DNA of 64,000 nucleotides, taken from AC-32 sp963717725. Its GTDB lineage: Bacteria; Actinomycetota; Thermoleophilia; Gaiellales; Gaiellaceae. The notes beneath the pieces were generated by a model. The model did no database searches, was not told the origin of the DNA, and saw only the letters and a program-made list of their open reading frames with translations. Positions 16,599 to 22,606 of this stretch are shown here, one piece after another (the stretch's first letter is position 1; every line of letters starts with the position of its first letter). A program made the position numbers and the translations under genes. The DNA lies in assembly GCA_963717725.1 (NCBI GenBank), contig CAVQWS010000003.1, positions 186,001 to 250,000 on the forward strand, in the 5' to 3' direction.

Positions 16599-17618
16599 TC
16601 AGAACAGCGCGTCGGCGTCGGCAGCGGCGCCGACGTGCTGCCGTCCCAGCTTCGTGACCACGCGTCCGCGCGGCGTTCGCTGCAGGAAGCCGAGCTGAAG
16701 CAGGTACGGCTCGTAGACGTCCTCGATCGTGTCAGGCTCCTCGCCGAGCGCGACCGCGAGCGTGGACAACCCGACCGGGCCGCCCTCGAACTTCTCGACC
16801 ACCGCGCGCAGCAGGGCGCGGTCGGTGCGCTCGAGCCCGCGTTCGTCCACCTCGAGCAGCTCGAGCGCCTCGCGCGCGATCTCAGTCGTGATCGCGCCCT
16901 GGTGGCGCACCTCGGCGACGTCGCGCACGCGGCGCAGGATTCGGTTCGCGATTCGCGGCGTTCCGCGTGAGCGCCGGGAGATCTCCTCGGCCGCCTCGGC
17001 CTCCATTTCGACCTCCAGGATCCGCGCCGAGCGGCGAACGATCCGCGCCAGCTCCTCGGGCTCGTAGTGCTCGAGCCGGAAGGTCATCCCGAAGCGATCG
17101 CGCAGCGGCGTCGTCAGCAGGCCGGTGCGCGTGGTCGCGCCGATCAGCGTGAAGGGCGGCAGGTCGAGCGTCAGCGTGCGCGCGGCCGGCCCCTGGCCGA
17201 CGATGATGTCGAGCCGGAAGTCCTCGAGCGCCGGGTAGAGGATCTCCTCGACCGCCCGGTTGAGCCGGTGGATCTCGTCGATGAAGAGGATGTCGCGCTC
17301 GCCGAGCCCGGTCAGGATCGCGGCCACGTCGCCCTTGCGCTCGAGCGCCGGGCCGGCCGCCGAGCGGAGGCCGACGCCGAGCTCCTCGCGCACGATGAAG
17401 GCGAGGCTCGTCTTGCCGAGCCCGGGCGGGCCGATCAGCAGCAGATGGTCGAGCGCCTCGCCGCGTGACCGTGTCGCCTCGAGCGCGATTGCAAGCTGCT
17501 CCTTGACCCGCTCCTGGCCGACGAACTCGTCGAGAGAGCGCGGCCGGAGGGAGCGGTCGAGCTCGTCCTCGTCCGGCTGCTCGGCCGGCGCGAGGAACTG
17601 GGTCTCCATCTCGGTCAC
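16599..17618 (-). CDS. ruvB: Holliday junction branch-migration ATPase RuvB
   Basis: A 339-residue AAA+ motor. Walker A is LLIGPPGLGKTSLAF, Walker B is DILFIDEIHRLNR, and sensor 1 is LIGATTRTGLLTTPLRDRFG. The C-terminal winged helix ends with YEPYLLQLGFLQRTPRGR. Residues 20-30 hold the family start RSLDEFVGQERVKEQL. With RuvA it forms the branch-migration complex on Holliday junctions; RuvC resolves them. It is the last gene of the minus-strand ruvC-ruvA-ruvB run, separated from ruvA by about 97 bp that contain a structured repeat. Confidence 0.97.
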   Translation of the reverse strand: MTEMETQFLAPAEQPDEDELDRSLRPRSLDEFVGQERVKEQLAIALEATRSRGEALDHLLLIGPPGLGKTSLAFIVREELGVGLRSAAGPALERKGDVAAILTGLGERDILFIDEIHRLNRAVEEILYPALEDFRLDIIVGQGPAARTLTLDLPPFTLIGATTRTGLLTTPLRDRFGMTFRLEHYEPEELARIVRRSARILEVEMEAEAAEEISRRSRGTPRIANRILRRVRDVAEVRHQGAITTEIAREALELLEVDERGLERTDRALLRAVVEKFEGGPVGLSTLAVALGEEPDTIEDVYEPYLLQLGFLQRTPRGRVVTKLGRQHVGAAADADALF

Positions 17619-17644
17619 GCCGCCACCTCCTCACGGCCATCATG

Positions 17645-17715
17645 TCGACCGGTCATTTCCGACGGACGAACCGGCAGAGCCCGCGCGTCCTGAAGTCGGC
17701 ATCGCAAGCGATGCC
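17645..17715 (-). repeat. Dispersed structured intergenic repeat, copy B (between ruvA and ruvB)
   Basis: On the minus strand it starts directly after the ruvA stop codon. A perfect 8-bp hairpin (GGCATCGC, TT, GCGATGCC) is followed by CAGGAC, a variable GC-rich middle, and the conserved end containing GGAAATGACCGGTCGA, 27 bp before the ruvB start. It matches 7931-8000. As it lies inside the ruvA-ruvB gap, it should be transcribed as part of the operon mRNA. Confidence 0.7.
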
Positions 17716-18279
17716 TCACGCCGCTGCTTTCAACGCCTGCCGCACGCGTTCCTCCGGCGGCAACTCGGGATCGGTCGCGGCGAGCGCCTCTTCGGCCTCG
17801 GTCACCGACCAGCCGAGCTCGACCAGCGCGTCGCGGGCGACGGCATGCGGCTTGCCGGCTATCGGCGTCGGCTCGTCCATCGAGCCGAGCTTCTCCTTCA
17901 GCTCGAGCACGACCCGCTGCGCGGTCTTCTTGCCGATCCCGGGGATCGCCTCGAAACGAGCGGTGTCGTCGAGCGCGATCGCGCGCCGCAAGTCGCCCGG
18001 CGACGACCCCGACACGATCGCCAGGGCGACCTTTGGCCCAACGCCCGACACCGCGAGCAGATGCTCGAACAGCTCGCGCTCGGCGGGCTCGCCAAAGCCG
18101 TAGAGCTGGAGCGTGTCCTCGCGAACGTGGAGGTAGGTGTCGAGCGAGACCTCTCCCCCGCCCTCGGCGAGCCGCGCGGCCGTCGGCGTAACGGCCAGCG
18201 CGTAGCCGACCCCGCCGACGTCGAACACGATCCGTTCGCCGTTGCGCGCGACCGCGGTCCCGCGCAGACGCGAGATCAT
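17716..18279 (-). CDS. ruvA: Holliday junction DNA-binding protein RuvA
   Basis: A 187-residue protein in three domains: an OB-fold (MISRLRGTAVARNGERIVFD), two helix-hairpin-helix motifs (HLLAVSGVGPKVALAIVSG and FEAIPGIGKKTAQRVVLELK), and the C-terminal three-helix domain that binds RuvB (DALVELGWSVTEAEEAL). Length is slightly short but normal for Actinobacteria. The start overlaps the end of ruvC as ATGA. Confidence 0.96.
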   Translation of the reverse strand: MISRLRGTAVARNGERIVFDVGGVGYALAVTPTAARLAEGGGEVSLDTYLHVREDTLQLYGFGEPAERELFEHLLAVSGVGPKVALAIVSGSSPGDLRRAIALDDTARFEAIPGIGKKTAQRVVLELKEKLGSMDEPTPIAGKPHAVARDALVELGWSVTEAEEALAATDPELPPEERVRQALKAAA

Positions 18280-18764
18280 CCGACCGCCTTCATCAGCGGC
18301 GGCGCCATCGCGTGACAGATCGCCACCGCGAGCGCGTCAGCCGCGTGATGCGGCTGGGGCACCTGCTTCAGGCCGAGGATCGCGGCCACCATCCGCTGCA
18401 CCTGCGCCTTCTCGGCGCGCCCGTAGCCGCAGACCGCCTGCTTGACGCTCGACGGCGCGTACTCAGCGCACTCGATTCCGTACGACGCGGCCGCGACGAG
18501 CACGGCGCCGCGCGCCTGCCCGACGGAGAGCGCGGTACGGGCGTCGACGCCGACGAACGATTCCTCGAGGACGACCGCACGAGGCGTGTACTCCTCGATC
18601 AGCTCGACCACGCCATCGAAGATCGTCTTGAGCCGAACCTCCGGCCGCTGGCGGGCGGTGGTCTGCCACCACCCGAAGTCGACTGCCTTGAGGCGGTTTC
18701 CTCTTTCGCGGACTATCCCGAAGCCGCATGCAGCCGTCCCTGGATCGATGCCGAGAACCGTCAC
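18276..18764 (-). CDS. ruvC: Holliday junction resolvase RuvC
   Basis: A 162-residue RNase H-fold endonuclease. The first catalytic aspartate is in VLGIDPGTAACGFGI, the glutamate in VVLEESFVG, and the last acidic residues in HHAADALAVAICHA. The family signature GYGRAEKAQVQRMV is present. It heads the ruvC-ruvA-ruvB run. In most Actinobacteria yebC lies directly upstream; here yebC is about 1.5 kb away, behind an inserted segment. Confidence 0.96.
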   Translation of the reverse strand: MTVLGIDPGTAACGFGIVRERGNRLKAVDFGWWQTTARQRPEVRLKTIFDGVVELIEEYTPRAVVLEESFVGVDARTALSVGQARGAVLVAAASYGIECAEYAPSSVKQAVCGYGRAEKAQVQRMVAAILGLKQVPQPHHAADALAVAICHAMAPPLMKAVG

Positions 18765-18816
18765 GGCGACACCTTAGGGACCGCGTCGGACACTCCTGCC
18801 CTACAGTCAACAGCCG

Positions 18817-18894
18817 TGCTGGAGCTCAGGATCGAGCCCGCCTCGGACGACCTCTACCGCGGCTGCGGGAGTGGCGCTATCCGCCGCCGTACGA
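18817..18894 (+). pseudogene. Remnant of a GNAT acetyltransferase N-terminus
   Basis: The GTG at 18817 reads LELRIEPASDDLYRG; after a one-base frame change the next codons read LREWRYPPPYE. This parallels ELTITEMSEESHVAMRSWRYPPPYD of the GNAT gene at 19737, and the 23-bp stretch 18872-18894 differs from 19866-19888 by one base. Nothing downstream continues as acetyltransferase. It is best read as a truncated, frameshifted paralogue fragment. Confidence 0.55.
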
Positions 18895-18977
18895 GCCGAA
18901 ACGGGCCCTAGGGGCTCAGACCAGCTATGGCCTGCTCACGGCCTCGATGGATACCAACTGGGTACCAGCGACGTCGC

Positions 18978-19133
18978 TCAGTACCACTTGCCGCGCACGA
19001 AACCGCCGAACGCGATCAGCCCGATGAGCGTGACGACCAGTCCGATCCAGAAGCTCCAGACAATGATCAGGACGATCCCGAGAATCACGATGATCCCGCC
19101 AAGCGTTATCCCACCGAATCTGCGGTCAGCCAT
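18978..19133 (-). CDS. 51-residue two-helix membrane protein
   Basis: The ATG at 19133 is preceded by GAAGGGGG at suitable spacing. The protein begins MADRRFGGITLGGIIVILGI and is almost entirely hydrophobic, with two helices separated by WSFWIG and a short basic tail (VRGKWY). Such small proteins occur widely in Actinobacteria but the function is unknown. It lies in the segment that separates yebC from ruvC, oriented like those genes. Confidence 0.75.
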   Translation of the reverse strand: MADRRFGGITLGGIIVILGIVLIIVWSFWIGLVVTLIGLIAFGGFVRGKWY

Positions 19134-19282
19134 GCCGTTCCCCCTTCAGTTGGCTGGGACCCTAATGGCTGGAACCACAATCTCCTAGGCTCAGCTAGCC
19201 GTCCGGCCGGCGACAACCCCCCGGTGCTCGTCGTAGAGAGGATTCTTAGGCTTTTCTTAGGCGCACTGAGCGCATCATTCGA

Positions 19283-19351
19283 GAGGGAGCCGGGCGAGCT
19301 CCGAGGGACTGACGGCTGTTCCACGGGAGCGTATGATCGCCCGGCTCCCTC
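19283..19351. repeat. Long-stem hairpin element 1 (14-bp perfect stem)
   Basis: GAGGGAGCCGGGCG at 19283-19296 pairs with 19338-19351 without mismatch. Inside, GCTCC (19298-19302) can pair with GGAGC (19326-19330), giving stacked helices. Just upstream is GCGCACTGAGCGCATC. A second element of the same plan starts about 180 bp later. The pattern suggests a structured RNA or a mobile palindromic unit; no coding frame covers it convincingly. Confidence 0.65.
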
Positions 19352-19463
19352 ACTAGCCCTTGCGGGCGTCGCCAGCATGGGCGTTACGCCGAGGATCCGA
19401 AAGACCCCTGTGGGTCAATTGCGAGGATCGCAGGCTTAGCGCGTTGAGCGCATCTAACAGAGC

Positions 19464-19538
19464 GGGAGCCGGGCAGGCTTTTCCGGGGAGGCTGGGCGGC
19501 AGTTCTCCCAGGGGTTAGCGGAGGAGCGCCTGGCTCCC
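19464..19538. repeat. Long-stem hairpin element 2 (11-bp stem with one G-U pair)
   Basis: GGGAGCCGGGC at 19464-19474 pairs with GCCTGGCTCCC at 19528-19538, the same outer stem as element 1 but with one G-C replaced by G-U. It is preceded by GCGCGTTGAGCGCATC, matching GCGCACTGAGCGCATC before element 1. The loop is longer (53 nt) and contains CTGGG/CCCAG. Stem conservation despite loop divergence points to a structure-dependent function. Confidence 0.6.
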
Positions 19539-19636
19539 ATTCTCCTCCGAGCGAAGAACCTGCCCAGTGGCGCCGAGCTGCTTGAGTGCCACGCCGCTCA
19601 GTGGTATGACCGTGATACCGCGAAGAGGAGGGAACG

Positions 19637-19690
19637 ATGTCCACGGTCCCTGAGGCTGCAAGCTGCACCCCGGCCCCATCGCGAACCTAG
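19637..19690 (+). CDS. Possible 17-residue leader peptide upstream of the GNAT gene
   Basis: ATG at 19637 follows AGGAGGGA at 5-nt spacing, one of the best ribosome-binding sites in the window, yet the frame closes after 17 codons (MSTVPEAASCTPAPSRT). It lies 47 bp before the first possible GNAT start. It may be a leader peptide, the stump of a decayed gene, or chance. Confidence 0.3.
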   Translation: MSTVPEAASCTPAPSRT

Positions 19691-19736
19691 GGAACGTCAG
19701 GCCGCGCCGGCTAGACGCTCTTTTCGCCATGCGCGG

Positions 19737-20246
19737 ATGCCACGGTGGAGGACTGACCACAGGAGCCATGGAGCATTGAGGGATACCAACAGGGATACCA
19801 AGGCCCGTTTCGCGGAACTCACGATCACGGAAATGTCGGAGGAAAGCCACGTGGCGATGCGGTCGTGGCGCTACCCGCCGCCGTACGACTTCTATGACGG
19901 GGACGTCGACCCGCCGTCGAACCCGGAGCGGTTCTTCGTCGCGCTCGACCCCGACGGCGAGCTGGTCGGCTTCTACTACTTCGAGGAGAAGCAACCCGAC
20001 CTCGACTACGGGCTCGGCCTGCGGCCCGATCTCGTCGGCCAGGGGTTCGGTCTCGACTTCTTCAACGCGGGCCTCGCCTTCGCGCGCGAACGCTATGAGC
20101 CGCGGCGCGTCTACCTCCACGTCGCCGAGTTCAACGAGCGCGCGCGCCGCGTCTACGAGCGTGCAGGCTTCGAGGTCGTCTCGCGCCACGTTCGCAGCTT
20201 CGAACGCTTCGGCGACGTGCCGTTTCTGACGATGGCCGAGCGCTAG
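19737..20246 (+). CDS. GNAT-family N-acetyltransferase
   Basis: A compact acetyltransferase. Beta-1 is ELTITEM, then WRYPPPYDFYD, the acetyl-CoA-binding loop region GLRPDLVGQGFGLDFFN, and the C-terminal signature RRVYERAGFEVVSRH. It uses acetyl-CoA on an unknown amine. The start is uncertain: ATG 19737 has no clear ribosome-binding site, TTG 19776 has GGAG close by, and ATG 19833 would lose beta-1. It is on the plus strand inside the otherwise minus-strand yebC-ruvC interval, and its 3' end overlaps the yebC stop by 4 bp. Confidence 0.8.
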   Translation: MPRWRTDHRSHGALRDTNRDTKARFAELTITEMSEESHVAMRSWRYPPPYDFYDGDVDPPSNPERFFVALDPDGELVGFYYFEEKQPDLDYGLGLRPDLVGQGFGLDFFNAGLAFARERYEPRRVYLHVAEFNERARRVYERAGFEVVSRHVRSFERFGDVPFLTMAER

Positions 20247-20998
20247 GAGGCGACCGCCTCCATCACCTGCTCGGGGATGTCGAAGTTCGCGTAGACCTCT
20301 TGCACGTCGTCGTTCTCCTCGAGCGCGTCGATCAGGCGGAGGGTCTTCTTGGCCGCGCCCTCGTCGTCGAGATTGACGGTCGTCTTCGGGACCATCGTCA
20401 GCTCGGACGAGTCGACCTCCATGCCTGACGCCTCGATCGCCTCGCGAACGGCGGTCAGGTCCTCCGGCGCGGCAGTGACCCGGAAGCTCGAGCCGTCGCG
20501 CTCGACGTCCTCCGCCCCGCCCTCGGCGGCGGCAAGCGTCAGCTCGTCCTCGTCGAACCGGTCGGCGTCCACGAGGATCACGCCGCGGCGCTCGAACAGC
20601 CAGGCGACCGCGCCGGAGCCGCCCAGGTTGCCGTCGTGCTTGGTGAAGGCTGCACGCACGTCGGCGGCTGTGCGGTTGCGGTTGTCGGTCAGCGCCTCGA
20701 CGATCACCGCGACGCCGTTCGGGCCGTAGCCCTCGTAGACCACTTGCTCGAAGCTGTCCGCGTCGGCGTCGGCGCCCGAGCCGCGCGCGATCGCTCGGTC
20801 GATGTTGTCCTTCGGCATCGAATAGGAGCGCGCCTTCTCGATCGCGTTCGCCAGCGCGAGGTTCGCGGCCGGGTCGGGCCCGCCCTCGCGCGCGGCCACG
20901 ATCAGCGCGCGCGACAGCTTCGAGAAGAGCTGGCCGCGCTTCTTGTCCGCCGCGCCCTTCTTGTGCTTGATCGAGCTCCACTTGCTATGCCCGGACAT
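20243..20998 (-). CDS. yebC: YebC/PmpR-type (TACO1) protein
   Basis: A 251-residue protein with the N-terminal signature MSGHSKWSSIKHKKGAADKK, then SRALIVAAREGGPDPAANLA and YEGYGPNGVAVIVEALTDNR. The family was named as transcriptional regulators and is now linked to translation of difficult (for example proline-rich) sequences. It overlaps pdxT by 14 bp at its start, and the pdxT-yebC-ruvCAB order is a conserved actinobacterial arrangement. Confidence 0.95.
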   Translation of the reverse strand: MSGHSKWSSIKHKKGAADKKRGQLFSKLSRALIVAAREGGPDPAANLALANAIEKARSYSMPKDNIDRAIARGSGADADADSFEQVVYEGYGPNGVAVIVEALTDNRNRTAADVRAAFTKHDGNLGGSGAVAWLFERRGVILVDADRFDEDELTLAAAEGGAEDVERDGSSFRVTAAPEDLTAVREAIEASGMEVDSSELTMVPKTTVNLDDEGAAKKTLRLIDALEENDDVQEVYANFDIPEQVMEAVAS

Positions 20999-21539
20999 TC
21001 GCCTCCTCCCGTACGAGGTCGAGGAACCGCTCGTGCACCCGCGTGTCGCCGGTCAGCTCCGGGTGGAACGAGGCGACGAGCACACGGCCGTCGCGCAAGA
21101 GCACCGGCTCGCCGTCGAGCTCGGCCAGCACCTCTACGCCAGCCCCCGCTTCGGCGACCCTCGGCGCGCGGATGAAGACGCCCCGCAGCGGCTCGTCCTC
21201 GCCCGCCAGCTCGAGGTCGGCCTCGAAGCTCGCGACCTGCCGGCCGTAGGCGTTGCGCGCGACCTCCAGGTCGAGCAGGCCGAGGTGGTTCCGGTCGAGC
21301 AGGATCATCCCGGCGCACGTGCCCAGCACGGGCCGCGCGAACTCGCGGATCGCGTCCTCGAGGCCGTAGAGCCGCACTAGGCGCATGATTGCGGTCGTCT
21401 CGCCGCCCGGGATCACGAGCCCGTCGAGCCCGTCGAGCTGCTCGGGCTTGCGCACCTCGACCGGCTCCGCGCCGAGCTGGCGCAGCATCGCGGCGTGCTC
21501 GCGGAAGTTGCCCTGAACGGCCAGAACCCCGATCTTCAT
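20985..21539 (-). CDS. pdxT: Glutaminase subunit of pyridoxal 5'-phosphate synthase
   Basis: A 184-residue class I glutamine amidotransferase. MKIGVLAVQGNFREHAAML, the PGGETTAIMRL loop, the nucleophile cysteine in VLGTCAGMILL, and the His-Glu of the triad in ASFHPELTGD identify PdxT. It delivers ammonia to PdxS for de novo vitamin B6 synthesis. PdxS is about 9 kb away at 30314-31198 rather than adjacent. It overlaps yebC. Confidence 0.95.
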   Translation of the reverse strand: MKIGVLAVQGNFREHAAMLRQLGAEPVEVRKPEQLDGLDGLVIPGGETTAIMRLVRLYGLEDAIREFARPVLGTCAGMILLDRNHLGLLDLEVARNAYGRQVASFEADLELAGEDEPLRGVFIRAPRVAEAGAGVEVLAELDGEPVLLRDGRVLVASFHPELTGDTRVHERFLDLVREEANVRA

Positions 21540-21560
21540 GGCGGAAAGTCTAGTGGCGGG

Positions 21561-21945
21561 CTAGAGCAGCTCCGCGCCAGGCGCGGTGCGCCGCCGCCGC
21601 GCGAGCAGCAGCCCGATCAGCATGAAGACGACGGCGATGCCCGCGAAAGAGAGCGCCGCCGCCCACGGGTGCGTATCCCGCCCGAACGAGGTGTTGCCGA
21701 AGGCATCGACCAGCAGGAACGGGAAGAGTAGAAGAACGCGCCGAGTGCCTCGGCCGACCATTTGGCCGCGAAGTGCGCGGTGGACTGCAGCAGCGCCCAC
21801 GCGCCCTAGCCGGCGAAGCCGCCGCTCCCGTAGTCGTCCGCCTGAACGGCGAGCAGCGACCCGGCTCGAGCGCGGCGAAGAGGGTCAGCCCGCCCAGGTA
21901 GACGAGAAACGAGGCGCTCGACCACGGGACGCGGATGGCGCTCAC
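21561..21945 (-). pseudogene. Broken gene for a small multi-TM membrane protein
   Basis: The GTG at 21945 begins SAIRVPWSSASFLVYLGGLT; a shift of frame is then needed to read SLLAVQADDYGSGGFAG, an in-frame TAG follows, then AWALLQSTAHFAAKWSAEA, and a second shift gives LLLFPFLLVDAFGNTSFGRD and the final helix GIAVVFMLIGLLLARRRR. The pieces together make a coherent three- or four-helix protein of about 125 residues. With two indels plus a nonsense codon it looks inactivated, although sequence error cannot be excluded. Confidence 0.6.
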
Positions 21946-22024
21946 GTTGCAAACGGTGGTCCGATCGTCGGACGGTGCTGACTCTGTTCAGCAGCCCGTT
22001 CGCGCCCTAGAATCCGCACGCGAA

Positions 22025-22606
22025 GTGAGAGCCGAGGTCGCCCACCCCATTCGCTCCACTCCGCTCCGCCGAAGGGGGGTCTCAATCGGGGGGCGGCGTC
22101 TGTGGCGCTGCAGCGCCAGCGACGGCGCGCGGCCGGATTCCGAGGAGGCGCAGCGGGGCGACGCGAAGCCCGCTGCCGGCACCGCGCGGCGCGTCCTCGT
22201 CGTCGACGACGAGCGCTCGATCCGCCTGCTCTGCCGCGTGAATCTGATCGCCTCGGGGATGGAAGTGACGGAGGCCTCGAACGGGCGCGAGGGCCTCGAG
22301 CTCGCGCGCCGGGAGCGGCCCGACCTGGTGCTGCTCGACGTGATGATGCCGGAGCTCGACGGCTGGACGGTCGCGCGCGAGCTGGCCGCCGACGAGCAGA
22401 CGCGGGAGATCCCGATCGTCTTCCTGACCGCCCGCGCCGACCCGGCCGACCGGCGGCTCGGCGAGCAGCTCGGCGGCGTCGGCTATGTCGTCAAGCCGTT
22501 CGACCCGGTCACGATCGGCGAGTTCGTCGAGGACGTGCTCGTGCGCATCGAACGCGGCGAGCGGGACCAGCTCAAGCGCGGGATCACGTCAGACCCAGAG
22601 CGGTGA
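22025..22606 (+). CDS. Response regulator (receiver-only type)
   Basis: The receiver domain starts about 55 residues in: RRVLVVDDERSIRLLCRVNL, phospho-acceptor aspartate in PDLVLLDVMMPELDGW, the conserved threonine in VFLTARADPADR and lysine in YVVKPFD. No DNA-binding output domain follows; the protein ends about 20 residues after the receiver. GTG 22025 is the last in-frame start before the domain; an ATG at 21935 is an alternative. The intervening low-quality residues suggest the true start may be poorly defined. Its stop overlaps the kinase GTG as GTGA, so the two are a coupled pair. Confidence 0.85.
   Translation: MRAEVAHPIRSTPLRRRGVSIGGRRLWRCSASDGARPDSEEAQRGDAKPAAGTARRVLVVDDERSIRLLCRVNLIASGMEVTEASNGREGLELARRERPDLVLLDVMMPELDGWTVARELAADEQTREIPIVFLTARADPADRRLGEQLGGVGYVVKPFDPVTIGEFVEDVLVRIERGERDQLKRGITSDPER

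Noticed and set aside
19106..19378. 90-codon minus-strand frame across hairpin element 1
   Set aside because: No protein-like pattern, and it overlaps the start and ribosome-binding region of the 51-aa membrane gene.
19452..19520. Possible integron attC site (ATCTAAC near 19452 and GTTAGCG near 19514)
   Set aside because: The second core does not fit GTTRRRY, no integrase or cassette is near, and element 1 lacks both boxes.
18800..19760. tmRNA, RNase P RNA, SRP RNA or 6S RNA in the yebC-ruvC interval
   Set aside because: None of the conserved cores that I know for these RNAs is present.
18872..19888. 23-bp direct repeat as a target-site duplication
   Set aside because: Both copies encode the same WRYPPPY segment of GNAT homologues, so paralogy explains the match without a transposition event.
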